Source of the DNA: Lactarius indigo
Taxonomy: Eukaryota; Basidiomycota; Agaricomycetes; Russulales; Russulaceae
DNA length: 64,000 bases
Direction: 5' to 3'
Assembly (NCBI GenBank): GCA_025766275.1
Contig: JAFKAC010000003.1
Location: forward strand, 2,976,001-3,040,000
Shown: positions 10,109 to 19,600 of the stretch, piece after piece
Layout of the letters: every line of letters starts with the position of its first letter
Position numbering within the stretch: position 1 is the first letter of the stretch
Program-made: the position numbers and the translations under genes
The notes under the pieces: model-generated
Database searches by the model: none
What the model was told of the DNA's origin: nothing
The model's input: only the letters and a program-made list of their open reading frames with translations

Positions 10109-13100
10109 TTTAACCCTAAAGCGGCACAGATCCACCTATTCAGCCGGCCAACACCTACTCCGAGGACTTCAGGCAGCCCGATCACTATCAAGGGGAAGCT
10201 GCAGAGCCTGGTAAGTGTATTGCTCTAATATAAAGTGATGTCTGTGCTTACTTCTGCTGTACTTAGATGATCTTTTTAGTCCTGATATGGATATTGATCT
10301 AGGCTCTCCTGATGCTGCGGCTCAGGCTGTTGACAATCTGGCTTATCTAGGGATGGACCTCAATATCTCTGACTCAGAGATGGACCACACTGTGTTGTCT
10401 GAGGCTGGCTCTGGTTTTATGAGCTCTGACTCTGACTCTGAGGCTGAGGCTGAGGCTGAGGTTCATCCTGCTTTGGTGGCCCCCTCCATAGGGCATCCAG
10501 ATACTTCTGACCCTAGCTCCTTTTCTGGGAGGGAGCCAGCTGGGGGCAGTCCTGATGAGGGCGATGACTTTGTTGGTGCTGACATTCCAGAAGTTGTGAG
10601 AAGACTTCAGACACAGCTTTTATCTGGCTATATCCCTCCTAATCACCCACCCATTGATGACCCTCGAGGTCGTACACCTACCCCAGATGAGGTGCTGTCT
10701 TTAAAGCACTACATTGCATGGGTCGACTCTCGCGGTACTGTGAAGGCATACAAGCTCCATGCACAGGTTCTTCAAGAGGCTACAGGTACTGAGATCCTCA
10801 GCCTGTATATGGTGCGAAAGCTTGCCATAGAGCTTACAGGGCTGTCATCTCAGCTAGTTGACATGTGTCCCAAGAGCTGCATGGCTTTCACTGGAGAGTT
10901 TAAGGACCTTCATTCCTGCATCTATGTTCGCAACAAACAGCTTGGGCCATGTGGCCAACAGCGCTATGACAAGAATGGTCATCCAAGGGCCCAAATGTTC
11001 TACACCCCCATTGCCCCTGTCATCCAGTCATTCTATATGAATAAAAAGATGGCAGAAGCTATGCGATACCGACATGAGCACTTACAAAGGGCTCTGGAAG
11101 AGCTGGAGCCTGATTCATCCCCCACCACATACTCAGATTTCTCTGACTCCATTAATCATATCAATCACTCCCATTTATTCCAAGATCCCAGAGATACTGC
11201 AATAACCATCTCAGGTGATGGTGCTCAGCTCACTATGAAGAAGCAGTCTGATGTATGGGTCCTTGTTGTCACAATTCTAAACCTTCCTCCCAACATGCGA
11301 TCTAAGGCTGCTAACATCATTATTCCACTTGTCATTCCAGGGCCCTCTTCACCTGGAAATGTGGAGTCATTCATTTATGTCCTCTATGAGGAGCTTGCAA
11401 GGCTTAGTGTTGGTGTGTGGTCCTGGGATGCACTTTCAGAACAGTACTTCCTCTTGAAGGTCTTTCTTTGTGGTGTTCTTGGAGATATGCTTGGTTCTGC
11501 AAAACTTAGCAGAATGGCAGGGCATATGGCTATATATGGGTGTCGTTTTAGTATGGTGTGGGGTGCACGTGCTAGTAAAGACAGAGGTATGAGTATATCA
11601 CTTGAATATTTTTGTATCATTTTATCTTACTATTTTATATTATAGGTGCTAAATCCCAGTACTATCCCCTCTCCCCACCTCAAAAACAGGAGATCAATGG
11701 TGATCGCCCTGATTTTGACATTTTTGCCTTGCCACTGCGGACTCTAGAAGACTACTGGGAAATCATCAAGAGGCTTGAAGCTGCAAAGAGCAACAAGACA
11801 CAGTATGCAGCAATTGTGAAGGAAACTGGTGTCTCTGGTCTTCCTATTTGTGCAGCCAGCCCTGCCTTCTCACATCCATTCTTTTTCCCACTTGACCCCT
11901 TCCATCTCTTCTATGAAAACTGCATGCCACATATCTGGGATATCTGGGTCTCATTTAGCTCTCAGTCAGAAAGTGTTTTTATGGGCCAAGATATGGCTTC
12001 AAAGCTTGGAGCAGAGGTGGAGAATGCTATGGCAACACTACCCCCATCCTTCTGTGGACCTATTCAGGATCCATCTAAGAAGTGACAAAGTCAATACAAG
12101 ATATTTGAGTGGATGGCCCTCCTCCACTGGTACATTGTCCCTATTGCATTGGAGCTTGGATTCAATCTAGAGGTGGTCAAGAACTTTGCCATATTCTCAA
12201 ATGTGGTGGAGTATGCTATGACAGCTGTCCCTCGAACACAAGATGATTTAGCCAAGCTCCATGACAAGGTTATCCTTTTTCTTCAAGGATTTGAACATCT
12301 CTATGTTGGCAATGACCCATCCAAAATTTCTCGCTGCAGGCTATGCATCTTTCAGCTCATCCATATTCCCTTCCATATTTCATATAATGGCTCTGTCAGA
12401 TTTGGCTCTCAAGCTACATGTGAGCGGACCATTGGAGATATTGGACATGGTATAAAGTCAAAAAAGTCCCCCTTCAAAAACATTGTCTCATACAAGACAG
12501 ACAAGCAGTCTGTTAGAATCCTACATCTCTCCTACCCAGCACTCTCCCCAGGACCTGAAGCAAAGGCTCAAAGGACTTCACTGTTCAAAGAATTTCCTGT
12601 CACCAAGAAGCAGAAAAAGGAAGACCCTAACTTGAAGGCCCACTTACAAGCAATTCTATCTTATCCTGGAATAGGGCCAGATCCCACATATACATGCTGG
12701 GGAAAGTGCCCTCTTCCTGGTGGTATTACCCTTACAAGCCAGCTCTTTGAGCTTTCAAAAAGGTCCCCTTCACGCTCCTCAAGGTACTTTGAGGCTCAGC
12801 TAGAGCTGTTACAGTCAAAAGATGAGCCTGTAGATGAAACACAGATAGAGGTGGAGAAGACCAAACCAATTTTTGGAGAGGCCTTAGCCTTCTATACTGT
12901 TTCTGGCCTCTCCCTTGTTGTCTATCATCCATTGATAGAGCGCCACCAAAAGTTTGGAAGGTGGTCTGGGAAGTGGTCATCAGCAGTATATGCCCTTGAG
13001 ACATCAGCAATAGTCGGCCTTATTGGGATTTGGACTTACCAAGATCATGTCCATATTCTGAGAAGACACCCAGGACTTACCCTACTGACTCCAGCTGAAT

Positions 13101-13141
13101 GTGGTCTTGATGGTGAAGTTGACTTGGAGATGTCATACTAG
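9805..13141 (+). pseudogene. Tnp2-type (CACTA-like) transposase, copy 2, one in-frame stop
   Basis: Near-full-length transposase. Exons 9805-10069, 10130-10210, 10267-11586 and 11646-13141 join in frame. The N terminus has a Cys pair and His cluster (CPCSKC..AHL) typical of the zinc finger in this family, an acidic (EA)n stretch follows, and the C-terminal half is collinear with copy 1 (FPLDPFHLFYENCM, FGSQAT.ER.IG). The only break is TGA at 12083-12085, where copy 1 has CGC (Arg). A single C-to-T change of CGA would explain it. The first intron contains an ATT microsatellite. Otherwise the frame is open for about 1,050 codons, so inactivation looks recent. Function in the family: excision and integration of CACTA elements by a DDE transposase. 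Confidence 0.8.
10076..10108. repeat. ATT trinucleotide microsatellite inside intron 1
   Basis: About 11 tandem ATT units lie between the donor at 10070 and the acceptor at 10128-10129. It lengthens the intron without touching coding sequence. Confidence 0.9.
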
Positions 13142-13260
13142 ATTCACCTGTACTTAAAATACCAATGTATTTAGTTACAGAAACAGCGACAATTGAAATA
13201 CATACCAAATCGAACTTCCAAAGTACGAGCGTTGATGGTGGCGCCATCCAAATTTCGGGG
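13142..13260. other. 3' flank of transposase copy 2
   Basis: AT-rich sequence between the transposase stop and the candidate element terminus. No gene seen. Confidence 0.3.
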
Positions 13261-13267
13261 AGTGGCC

Positions 13268-13291
13268 TGTAAGTACATGTAAGTGCTAGTG
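13268..13291. repeat. Candidate CACTA-type terminus with subterminal repeats
   Basis: Read on the minus strand from 13291, the sequence begins CACTAGC and then has ACTTACA twice, separated by TGT. A CACTA start plus short subterminal repeats is the usual end structure of En/Spm elements. It lies 150 bp past the transposase stop in the expected orientation. I did not find the matching inverted copy upstream of 9805, so this stays a candidate. Confidence 0.35.
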
Positions 13292-13511
13292 TCCTAACAC
13301 CGGGAAGAATTGACGCACAGTCGGTTCCTCAGCAACCTGAACGCGACGGCGCGGTGCCCATTCCTGCGCTGGGTTTCGCGCTCGTCTTCCGCGCCGGCAC
13401 CGCGTGAAGCACCATCTCACCTGCTCCGACCATCACGTACCCAACGACGACACAGGCCCGGATGGTCTTGGAGGAAGGACGTGGACGCGTTGCGGACCAC
13501 GCCGTTTGGCC

Positions 13512-13770
13512 GTGCTGAGTGTGATGACCGAATAGTGCCGTACAAGATCGCGCCGCATGATCCGGTACACGATAAAGACAGCCAAGGGGCCGGCGCCAAG
13601 CATGGCGAACAGTTCAAGGGAGACAACGGTCGGGCCAGCGATGCCCCAGCGTGGATCCACCGCGGCGTATTCGCACCTATCCATATTACGTGAGGATCAT
13701 TGAAGCAGGAATGGGGGGGGGATCGCGACGCACACACCTGGGCGAAGGCACCCGAAGACACGTTCACTTG
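13512..13770 (-). pseudogene. Fragment of an EXPERA-domain (EBP-like) membrane protein gene
   Basis: An exon ending VNVSSGAFAQ (near 13740) can be spliced to one starting near 13677 that encodes EYAAVDPRWGIAGPTVVSLE, a membrane segment, and VRHYS.ITLSTA. This block matches the middle of fungal EXPERA proteins, related to emopamil-binding sterol isomerases. In that family LSTA continues with an E-L-Y-G-G segment; here it runs into unrelated sequence at about 13512. The expected first ~90 residues are also absent, because the KNL1/Spc7 stop lies only about 115 bp upstream. So both ends are missing and the piece is a relic. Confidence 0.5.
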
Positions 13771-13884
13771 AAGAGTGTAGTGAGTGTGTAGCGGGTGTGA
13801 ACAGAAGGATCAACGACTCGTACGTACCGTCGTTTCCGGTGCCCAGAGGGATCCTCGAATCGAGACCGAGGAGCTAGACGAAAG

Positions 13885-14170
13885 TCAACGCGATGAAATA
13901 GAGCCTGGCGTAGACTTGATAGCCGATGATAATGGTGTCATCGTTGGTAGCAAGGGTTCGACAATGACAGAATACTTGATAGAGAGGAACGTGAAGTGTG
14001 TGCGTAGTTGGGCACATCCCGACCATAGGTCGCCTAGACCTTGAACAATCTATCGGACATCAATCAGCACATGTACACCACCAAGACAACATCGCAGACT
14101 GTACCTGATTGAATAGGAGACGAGGCTAACCGTTGCCGGGCCACTTGGATCGTCGGGTCAGTAAAGCGGG
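13885..14170 (-). pseudogene. KNL1/Spc7 kinetochore gene, 3' part, cut off by the LTR element
   Basis: Reading the minus strand leftward from the LTR boundary gives FTDPTIQVARQRLAS, then after a GT-AG gap IVQGLGDLWSGCAQLR, FTFLSIKYSVIVEPLLP and a stop at 13887-13885. These blocks are the extreme C terminus of the Spc7/KNL1 RWD region. They continue the exon that ends at 21987 on the other side of the retroelement: with one copy of the 5-bp target duplication the reading frame crosses the empty site. The gap between the two exons (about 14098 to 14046) has the right splice signals but the phase is off by one, consistent with a small indel. Confidence 0.75.
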
Positions 14171-14679
14171 TGTTACGGTATGAACTCAGTAACTCATTAC
14201 GCATGACTCATGACCGGTCATGACTACGGTCCGGTATTACCATTAGTCATGGACTTTTACATCGCATCAGTCAGCATAGTAGTTCGCATGTGATTGTGGC
14301 TCATGTATGACTCATTCCTAGGATAGCTGTACTAGGGTTCGAGCTAGTTACGCTACTGGTTACTTACTATTCCAGCGGCGCTTTAAAGCCCGCGTGTATT
14401 TGTATAAGTAGTTGTATCGGAAGACCAAGAGTCCCCATCTTGGTCTTCTTCAATCCACCACTTGACTTGTCTATTCTGCCTTAAAGTCTCGGCTTAAGCG
14501 TGCCCCCACTTGTATCCACCAAGGGATACTTATCTTCCACCTTTTGCTGCAGCGTGTGCCAAGTCGGCCCCTGTTCAGCTTGCGTTGGGTTGACACGTGA
14601 TCCCCATTCGCCTTTACTTCGCTAAGTCGACTACGCCTCTCTAGAGTCCAAGTCAGACTAACGCCGGTGGAGCGTAACA
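14171..14679 (+). repeat. 5' LTR
   Basis: 509 bp, TGTTAC...GTAACA. It holds a TATA-like box at 14403-14410 and a hairpin-forming AAGACCAAG...CTTGGTCTT pair at 14421-14447. It differs from the 3' LTR at four sites (near the start, at a CGCATGA/CGCACGA site, at CTTCGCTAAG/CTTCACTAAG, and at AGTCAGAC/AGTCGGAC). Confidence 0.97.
14403..14437 (+). promoter_or_regulatory. LTR core promoter: TATAAGTA box and inferred RNA start
   Basis: TATAAGTA at 14403-14410 lies about 30 bp upstream of the A at 14437. A start at 14437 is inferred, not shown: it would make the first 11 nt of the RNA the exact complement of the primer-binding site. Confidence 0.5.
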
Positions 14680-14681
14680 TT

Positions 14682-14692
14682 AAGACCAAGAT
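14682..14692 (+). promoter_or_regulatory. Primer-binding site complementary to the LTR itself (self-priming)
   Basis: AAGACCAAGAT begins 2 nt after the 5' LTR. Its reverse complement ATCTTGGTCTT is found at 14437-14447 inside the LTR, at the expected RNA 5' end. The match is exactly 11 nt and mismatches flank it on both sides. The Tf1/sushi group of chromoviruses primes reverse transcription from the folded-back 5' end of its own RNA with an 11-nt match of this kind. I did not recognise a tRNA 3'-end complement here. Confidence 0.7.
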
Positions 14693-15221
14693 CCTCATCG
14701 TGGCGTACTCGACCAGAGACCAGTGGACGTCCTTCCGTCCTTATCACATTGAACGATGAGGAGATCGCAACGTACCAACAAGATTCCTAGGAGCAGCTCA
14801 GTGGAGAGAACGAGGAGAAGACACTGGATATTTTGTAGAATTTAACGGTCCTAACCGTTTCCGACCTGTTGAGTTTAACTTTAAACATCTCTGTTGGGTC
14901 AAGGTTACTTGGAACCCTATAGATCATCGCTGGGACATTGTACGACCAACAGGAAGAAACTACAACTGCGACATCGACGCGCGAGAGCTTAATAGCCGCG
15001 CAGATTACGGTCCTATTGACGGACAAACACAAGAATACACCGACGAAGGAGTTAGCGGAGAAGAAGCCTCTGACAGTCAACAATCACCAAGCCGGGGAGC
15101 AACACCAGCAGAAGAAGCGAGCCTAGGAGCCATTGGCGACCATATCATACAACAAACTGAGTCGCTAACTATTCATCAACCCGAGCAAGAAGTAATCCAC
15201 ATTCACAGCCCAGCAGTCGCA

Positions 15222-16667
15222 ATGGCCACCATTACCCAAGAAGAGGTATACCTCACCAGTGAAGCAAGGGATCAGATCGCCCTAGAAGAACAAAGACGCA
15301 TCATGGAAGAATCGCAAGCTAATTTAGCTCCTATCAACCCGTATACAGGTCATCGAATGACCGACGATGATGTAGCAATCCATCGCGCCATTGGACCTGA
15401 CGTAGCTGACCCTCCCAGCGGAGGAGGTGGACCCCCTGGTGACCTGCCCAGAGGAGGAGGAGGAGGTGGAGGACCCCCACCAAGAGGGCCGGGGTTCGAA
15501 GGATTCCCTGGAGGATTCCCAGGAGGACCACCAGGAGGAGGACCACCGGGAGGTGGATTACCAGGTGCAGGTCCTATTATTCCCCCTCCAAGTAACAAGT
15601 TAGCTGGCGAAGCACCTACAGTGTTTGACGGAGAACGCGCCAAAGTCGAAGTGTTTCTCACTCAGTGGCATGTCTACTGGGGCATGAATGCAGATGAAAG
15701 CATAATGGCCACACCCTATCGACGAGCCTTACTCTTCCTGTCTTACATCAAAGGCGTTAACGTTAGCGAATGGGTACTGGCGATGCTCACCTGGCTCAAT
15801 GGTCAGATACAAGCTGGTATACCCCGTACAAGTGAAGGGTTATGGAATGAAATCACGCGCAGTTTTATGCAACGCTTTCGCAACACGATGGAACAAGAAC
15901 AAGCTCAATACGAGCTTAAAAAAGGAGTCAGAATGATTGGAGGCAATCTAGATGAGTATTGCACCCAATTCGAACAATTGATACGCCGCGCTCAGTACCG
16001 ACTCGATGATCTGCAGATGCTGGACTTATTTGCAAGCGGGCTACCAAAAGACCTATATGAAAAGGTCTACACCCTGGACAATCCCCGCAACTACCGCGAA
16101 TGGAAGGAAGCAGCTACCACTCGTCAACAGCAATACCTTCATCTTAAAGCGGTACTGAACAAAGGAGTCCCCTCTGGACAGGGACAAGGAAGACAGCGAC
16201 AACAACGACAATGGCAAGGACCACCAAGGAGTTCATGGCAACCAAGAAATTTACGAGATCCAAACGCCATGGATACCTCCGCAGACCGGATTCGAGGACG
16301 ACTTGCAGGAGCTGAGGATATACTCGCTCCTCGTCCCCCATACCGACCACGAGGAGGATTTTTGCAGAGAGGAGGAGGGTGCAATAACCCAAGGCCAGTC
16401 GCATGTTATAACTGTGGAAAGGACGGACACATGGCCCGCGACTGCAGACAACCGCGTAGGGAATATCAACCCCAAGCATCGACCAGTCAGTACATCGACA
16501 CCGACTATCACCAACAAGAACCAGAGGTCGCTACCAGGGCGGTCCAAGAAGTACCCCCTCAACAGCGCGCCAGCGATTGGCTTAATGGAGTAGCAGGGGA
16601 ATCGGACGACGTAAAGGACATTATCCTCCAACAACTGTGGAAGAAGGAGGGTTTTCAGGACGCCTGA
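15222..16667 (+). CDS. gag: Gag polyprotein of the LTR retrotransposon
   Basis: 481 codons from ATG 15222. It has a Gly/Pro-rich segment (about residues 65-120), a retrotransposon Gag capsid-like domain (about 140-305, with FMQRFRNTMEQEQA and LFASGLPKDLYEKV), and one CCHC zinc knuckle, CYNCGKDGHMARDC (about 395-408), for RNA binding. It forms the particle that packages element RNA. The gag frame is also open upstream from 14760 to 15221 without an ATG, so the true N terminus could be longer. It ends 18 nt after the last base of the heptamer GGGTTTT... the stop is TGA 16665-16667, inside the pol frame. Confidence 0.93.
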   Translation: MATITQEEVYLTSEARDQIALEEQRRIMEESQANLAPINPYTGHRMTDDDVAIHRAIGPDVADPPSGGGGPPGDLPRGGGGGGGPPPRGPGFEGFPGGFPGGPPGGGPPGGGLPGAGPIIPPPSNKLAGEAPTVFDGERAKVEVFLTQWHVYWGMNADESIMATPYRRALLFLSYIKGVNVSEWVLAMLTWLNGQIQAGIPRTSEGLWNEITRSFMQRFRNTMEQEQAQYELKKGVRMIGGNLDEYCTQFEQLIRRAQYRLDDLQMLDLFASGLPKDLYEKVYTLDNPRNYREWKEAATTRQQQYLHLKAVLNKGVPSGQGQGRQRQQRQWQGPPRSSWQPRNLRDPNAMDTSADRIRGRLAGAEDILAPRPPYRPRGGFLQRGGGCNNPRPVACYNCGKDGHMARDCRQPRREYQPQASTSQYIDTDYHQQEPEVATRAVQEVPPQQRASDWLNGVAGESDDVKDIILQQLWKKEGFQDA

Positions 16668-19600
16668 ACCCATCGGCCTGGGTGAGGGCAGTTAATTGTA
16701 ACAGTGTAATCATGACTCGCTATCGTTCTATGAGAGTTCCAGTATCGATTCGCACCAGTTACGCAATGGCCGACATACGAGCACTAGTCGACAGTGGAGC
16801 AACACATTGCTTCATGAAACCATCCTTCGCAAAAAGGATGGGACTTGGGATGAAACAACTTGACATCCCAAAGAAAATATGGAATATTGATAACACAGAG
16901 AATAAATCGGGGCGTATTACCCATTATACAGACGTCGATGTCCAAACTAAAGGCATTCATAAGGAAATACGCTTCCTTATTACAGACATCGGCAACGAAG
17001 ACATCGTGCTGGGGTACCCCTGGCTCGCCGTCTATGACCCACACATCAAATGGTCACAAGCTGCCATTCACGAAGACATGCTTCCTATCATTATTCGATC
17101 AACCAATCCCTATATCAAAACGACACCGGTCGTTGCCTCAACCACCGTTCAAAACGACGATTACGAGATAGTACACTCCTGCGTCATTACGGACGAGCAA
17201 CGGCAACAATTCGAAGAAGGATGCCAAATCCGAGCTACTGCTACTGATCTCGCTATCGCTGCTCAGCAATATGTCACCAAAGCTGAGTTACCCTCCGAAT
17301 ATCGGGAATTCAAACGTCTCTTCAGTGAAGAAGCATCAGACAGATTTCCGCCCAGCAGGCCCTGGGATCATGCTATCGAGTTCAAACCAGGAACCGCAGA
17401 CGCGATCGACTGTAAGATATATCCAATGACTCAGGAAGAGGACAAGAAATTACATGAATGGATTGACGAACAGCTGAAGAAGGGATACATACGACCTTCG
17501 AAATCTCCTTACGCGTCATCTTTCTTCTTTATCAAAAAGAAAGATGGAAAGTTACGACCTGTCCAGGACTACCGAAAAATCAACGCGGTCACCATCCGCA
17601 ATCAATATCCACTCCCTCTCATTTCCGATCTCATCACTGACCTTAGCAACGCTCACATCTACACCAAACTTGACGTTAGATGGGGGTACAACAACGTACG
17701 AATCAAAGAAGGAGACGAGGAAAAGGCAGCGTTCAAAACACGTTACGGCTTATTCGAACCTACGGTGATGTTTTTCGGCTTAACCAATTCCCCGGCAACG
17801 TTCCAGACTATGATGAACTTCATCTTCAGGGATATTATCACAAAACATGAACAACGGGGAACCGTCATTCGGGTGTACATGGACGACATCGGCATCGCTA
17901 CGGGACTTAATCACTCATTATCAGATCATGTCGACGCCGTCAAAGACGTCCTCCGCGTATCCACAGAACATGATCTATACTACAAGCTCGAGAAATGCCT
18001 TTTCCACTCCCCACGCATGGATTACCTGGGGGTAATCCTTGAAAAGGGGGTGACACGCATGGACCCTGTCAAAATTTCGGGAATCAAGGACTGGCCCACA
18101 CCAACCAAAGTTAAGGACGTCCGCTCTTTTCTGGGCTTCTGCAATTTTTACCGACCCTTCATACAAGGTTTCGCAACCAAAGCACGACCTCTTAACAAAC
18201 TCACACGCAAAGACGCCGAATGGCACTGGGGAACCGAGGAAGAAAAAGCATTTCAAGACCTTAAAACCCTTGTCACTAGCGAGCCCGTCCTAGTGCATCT
18301 GGATCTCACCCAACAATTCGAACTAGAAGTTGACACGTCCGGCTTTGCCACGGGTGCAGTCCTTCTGCAACGCAAGGCAGATGGAAAGCGACACCCCATT
18401 GGCTATTACTCATCCACCCTTAATGAAGCCGAGCGAAACTATGACATTTACAATCTCGAACTCCTGGCAATTGTCAAGGCCTTTCGCCACTGGAGACCCC
18501 TTTTAGCAGGCTCTCCCCATAAGATCAAAGTATTCTCGGACCACCTCAATCTACAATACTGGAAATCGCCACAGAAGATCAGTAGGCGCGTAGCCAGGGA
18601 AGTACTCGAACTTTTGGAGTATGATTTCGAAATTCACCACATCAAGGGAACTTCTAATGGACGCGCCGACGCACTATCGCGACGACCAGATTACGACCAA
18701 GGAGAAAATGACAACGAGGGAGTAACCGTGTTACCAGAGAGCGTCTTTGCACGCGCTACCACACTAGAAGAACCGCGGCACCCTCACTGGAGACCCGAAA
18801 TCCTACCGGTGGAAATGACACCAGAACACCCCATTTACGAGCAGGACATAGCTAAGTTGAAACCCTGGGTCGATGCTCACAAGCTAAAAGACATCGAAGG
18901 GACATGGTACAAAGACGGACGCCGAGTAGTCACTGGCGGCATCCATGACAAGCGCACTATCATCGCTGCTCATCATGACCCTCCTGTCTATGGCCACCCG
19001 GGCATCAAACGAACCCTCCAACTTACTGAACGACATTACTGGTGGCCGCAGATGAAGAATGATGTCACAGATTACGTCAAAGGATGTGCGGAATGCCAGT
19101 GGCACAAAGCTAACCTACGACCGATCAAAGCACCCCTACAACCTATCTACCCGAAACCGGAAGCTCTGCCATTCGAGACTATTGCAGTGGACTTTATTAC
19201 CAAACTCCCTGTCTCTCGCGGTTACGACTCCATTCTCACGGTGACGGATCATGATTGCACCAAAGCTGCCGTCTTCATCCCTTGTAATGAAGAGATAACG
19301 GCCGAAGGAACAGCTGCCCTGTATGTTTCTCATGTCTTCCCACGATTCGGACTCCCCTCGCGTGTTATCAGTGACCGAGATCCCTGCTTCGCATCCAAGT
19401 TTATGTGGGAGATATGTAAAATCCTTGGCATCAGCCAAAATATCTCAACTGCTTATCACCCCAGAACTGACGGCCAATCGGAACGAACGAATCAATGGCT
19501 GGAACAATATCTCCGCTTCTGGGTAAATGAGCGACAAGACGATTGGGTCCGATATCTGCCTATGGCGGAATTCACGCATAACAATTGGCCTAACGAGACC

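Noticed and set aside
14330..14350. tRNA B-box-like GGTTCGAGC in the LTR
   Set aside because: No A box or cloverleaf around it, and it recurs in both LTRs.
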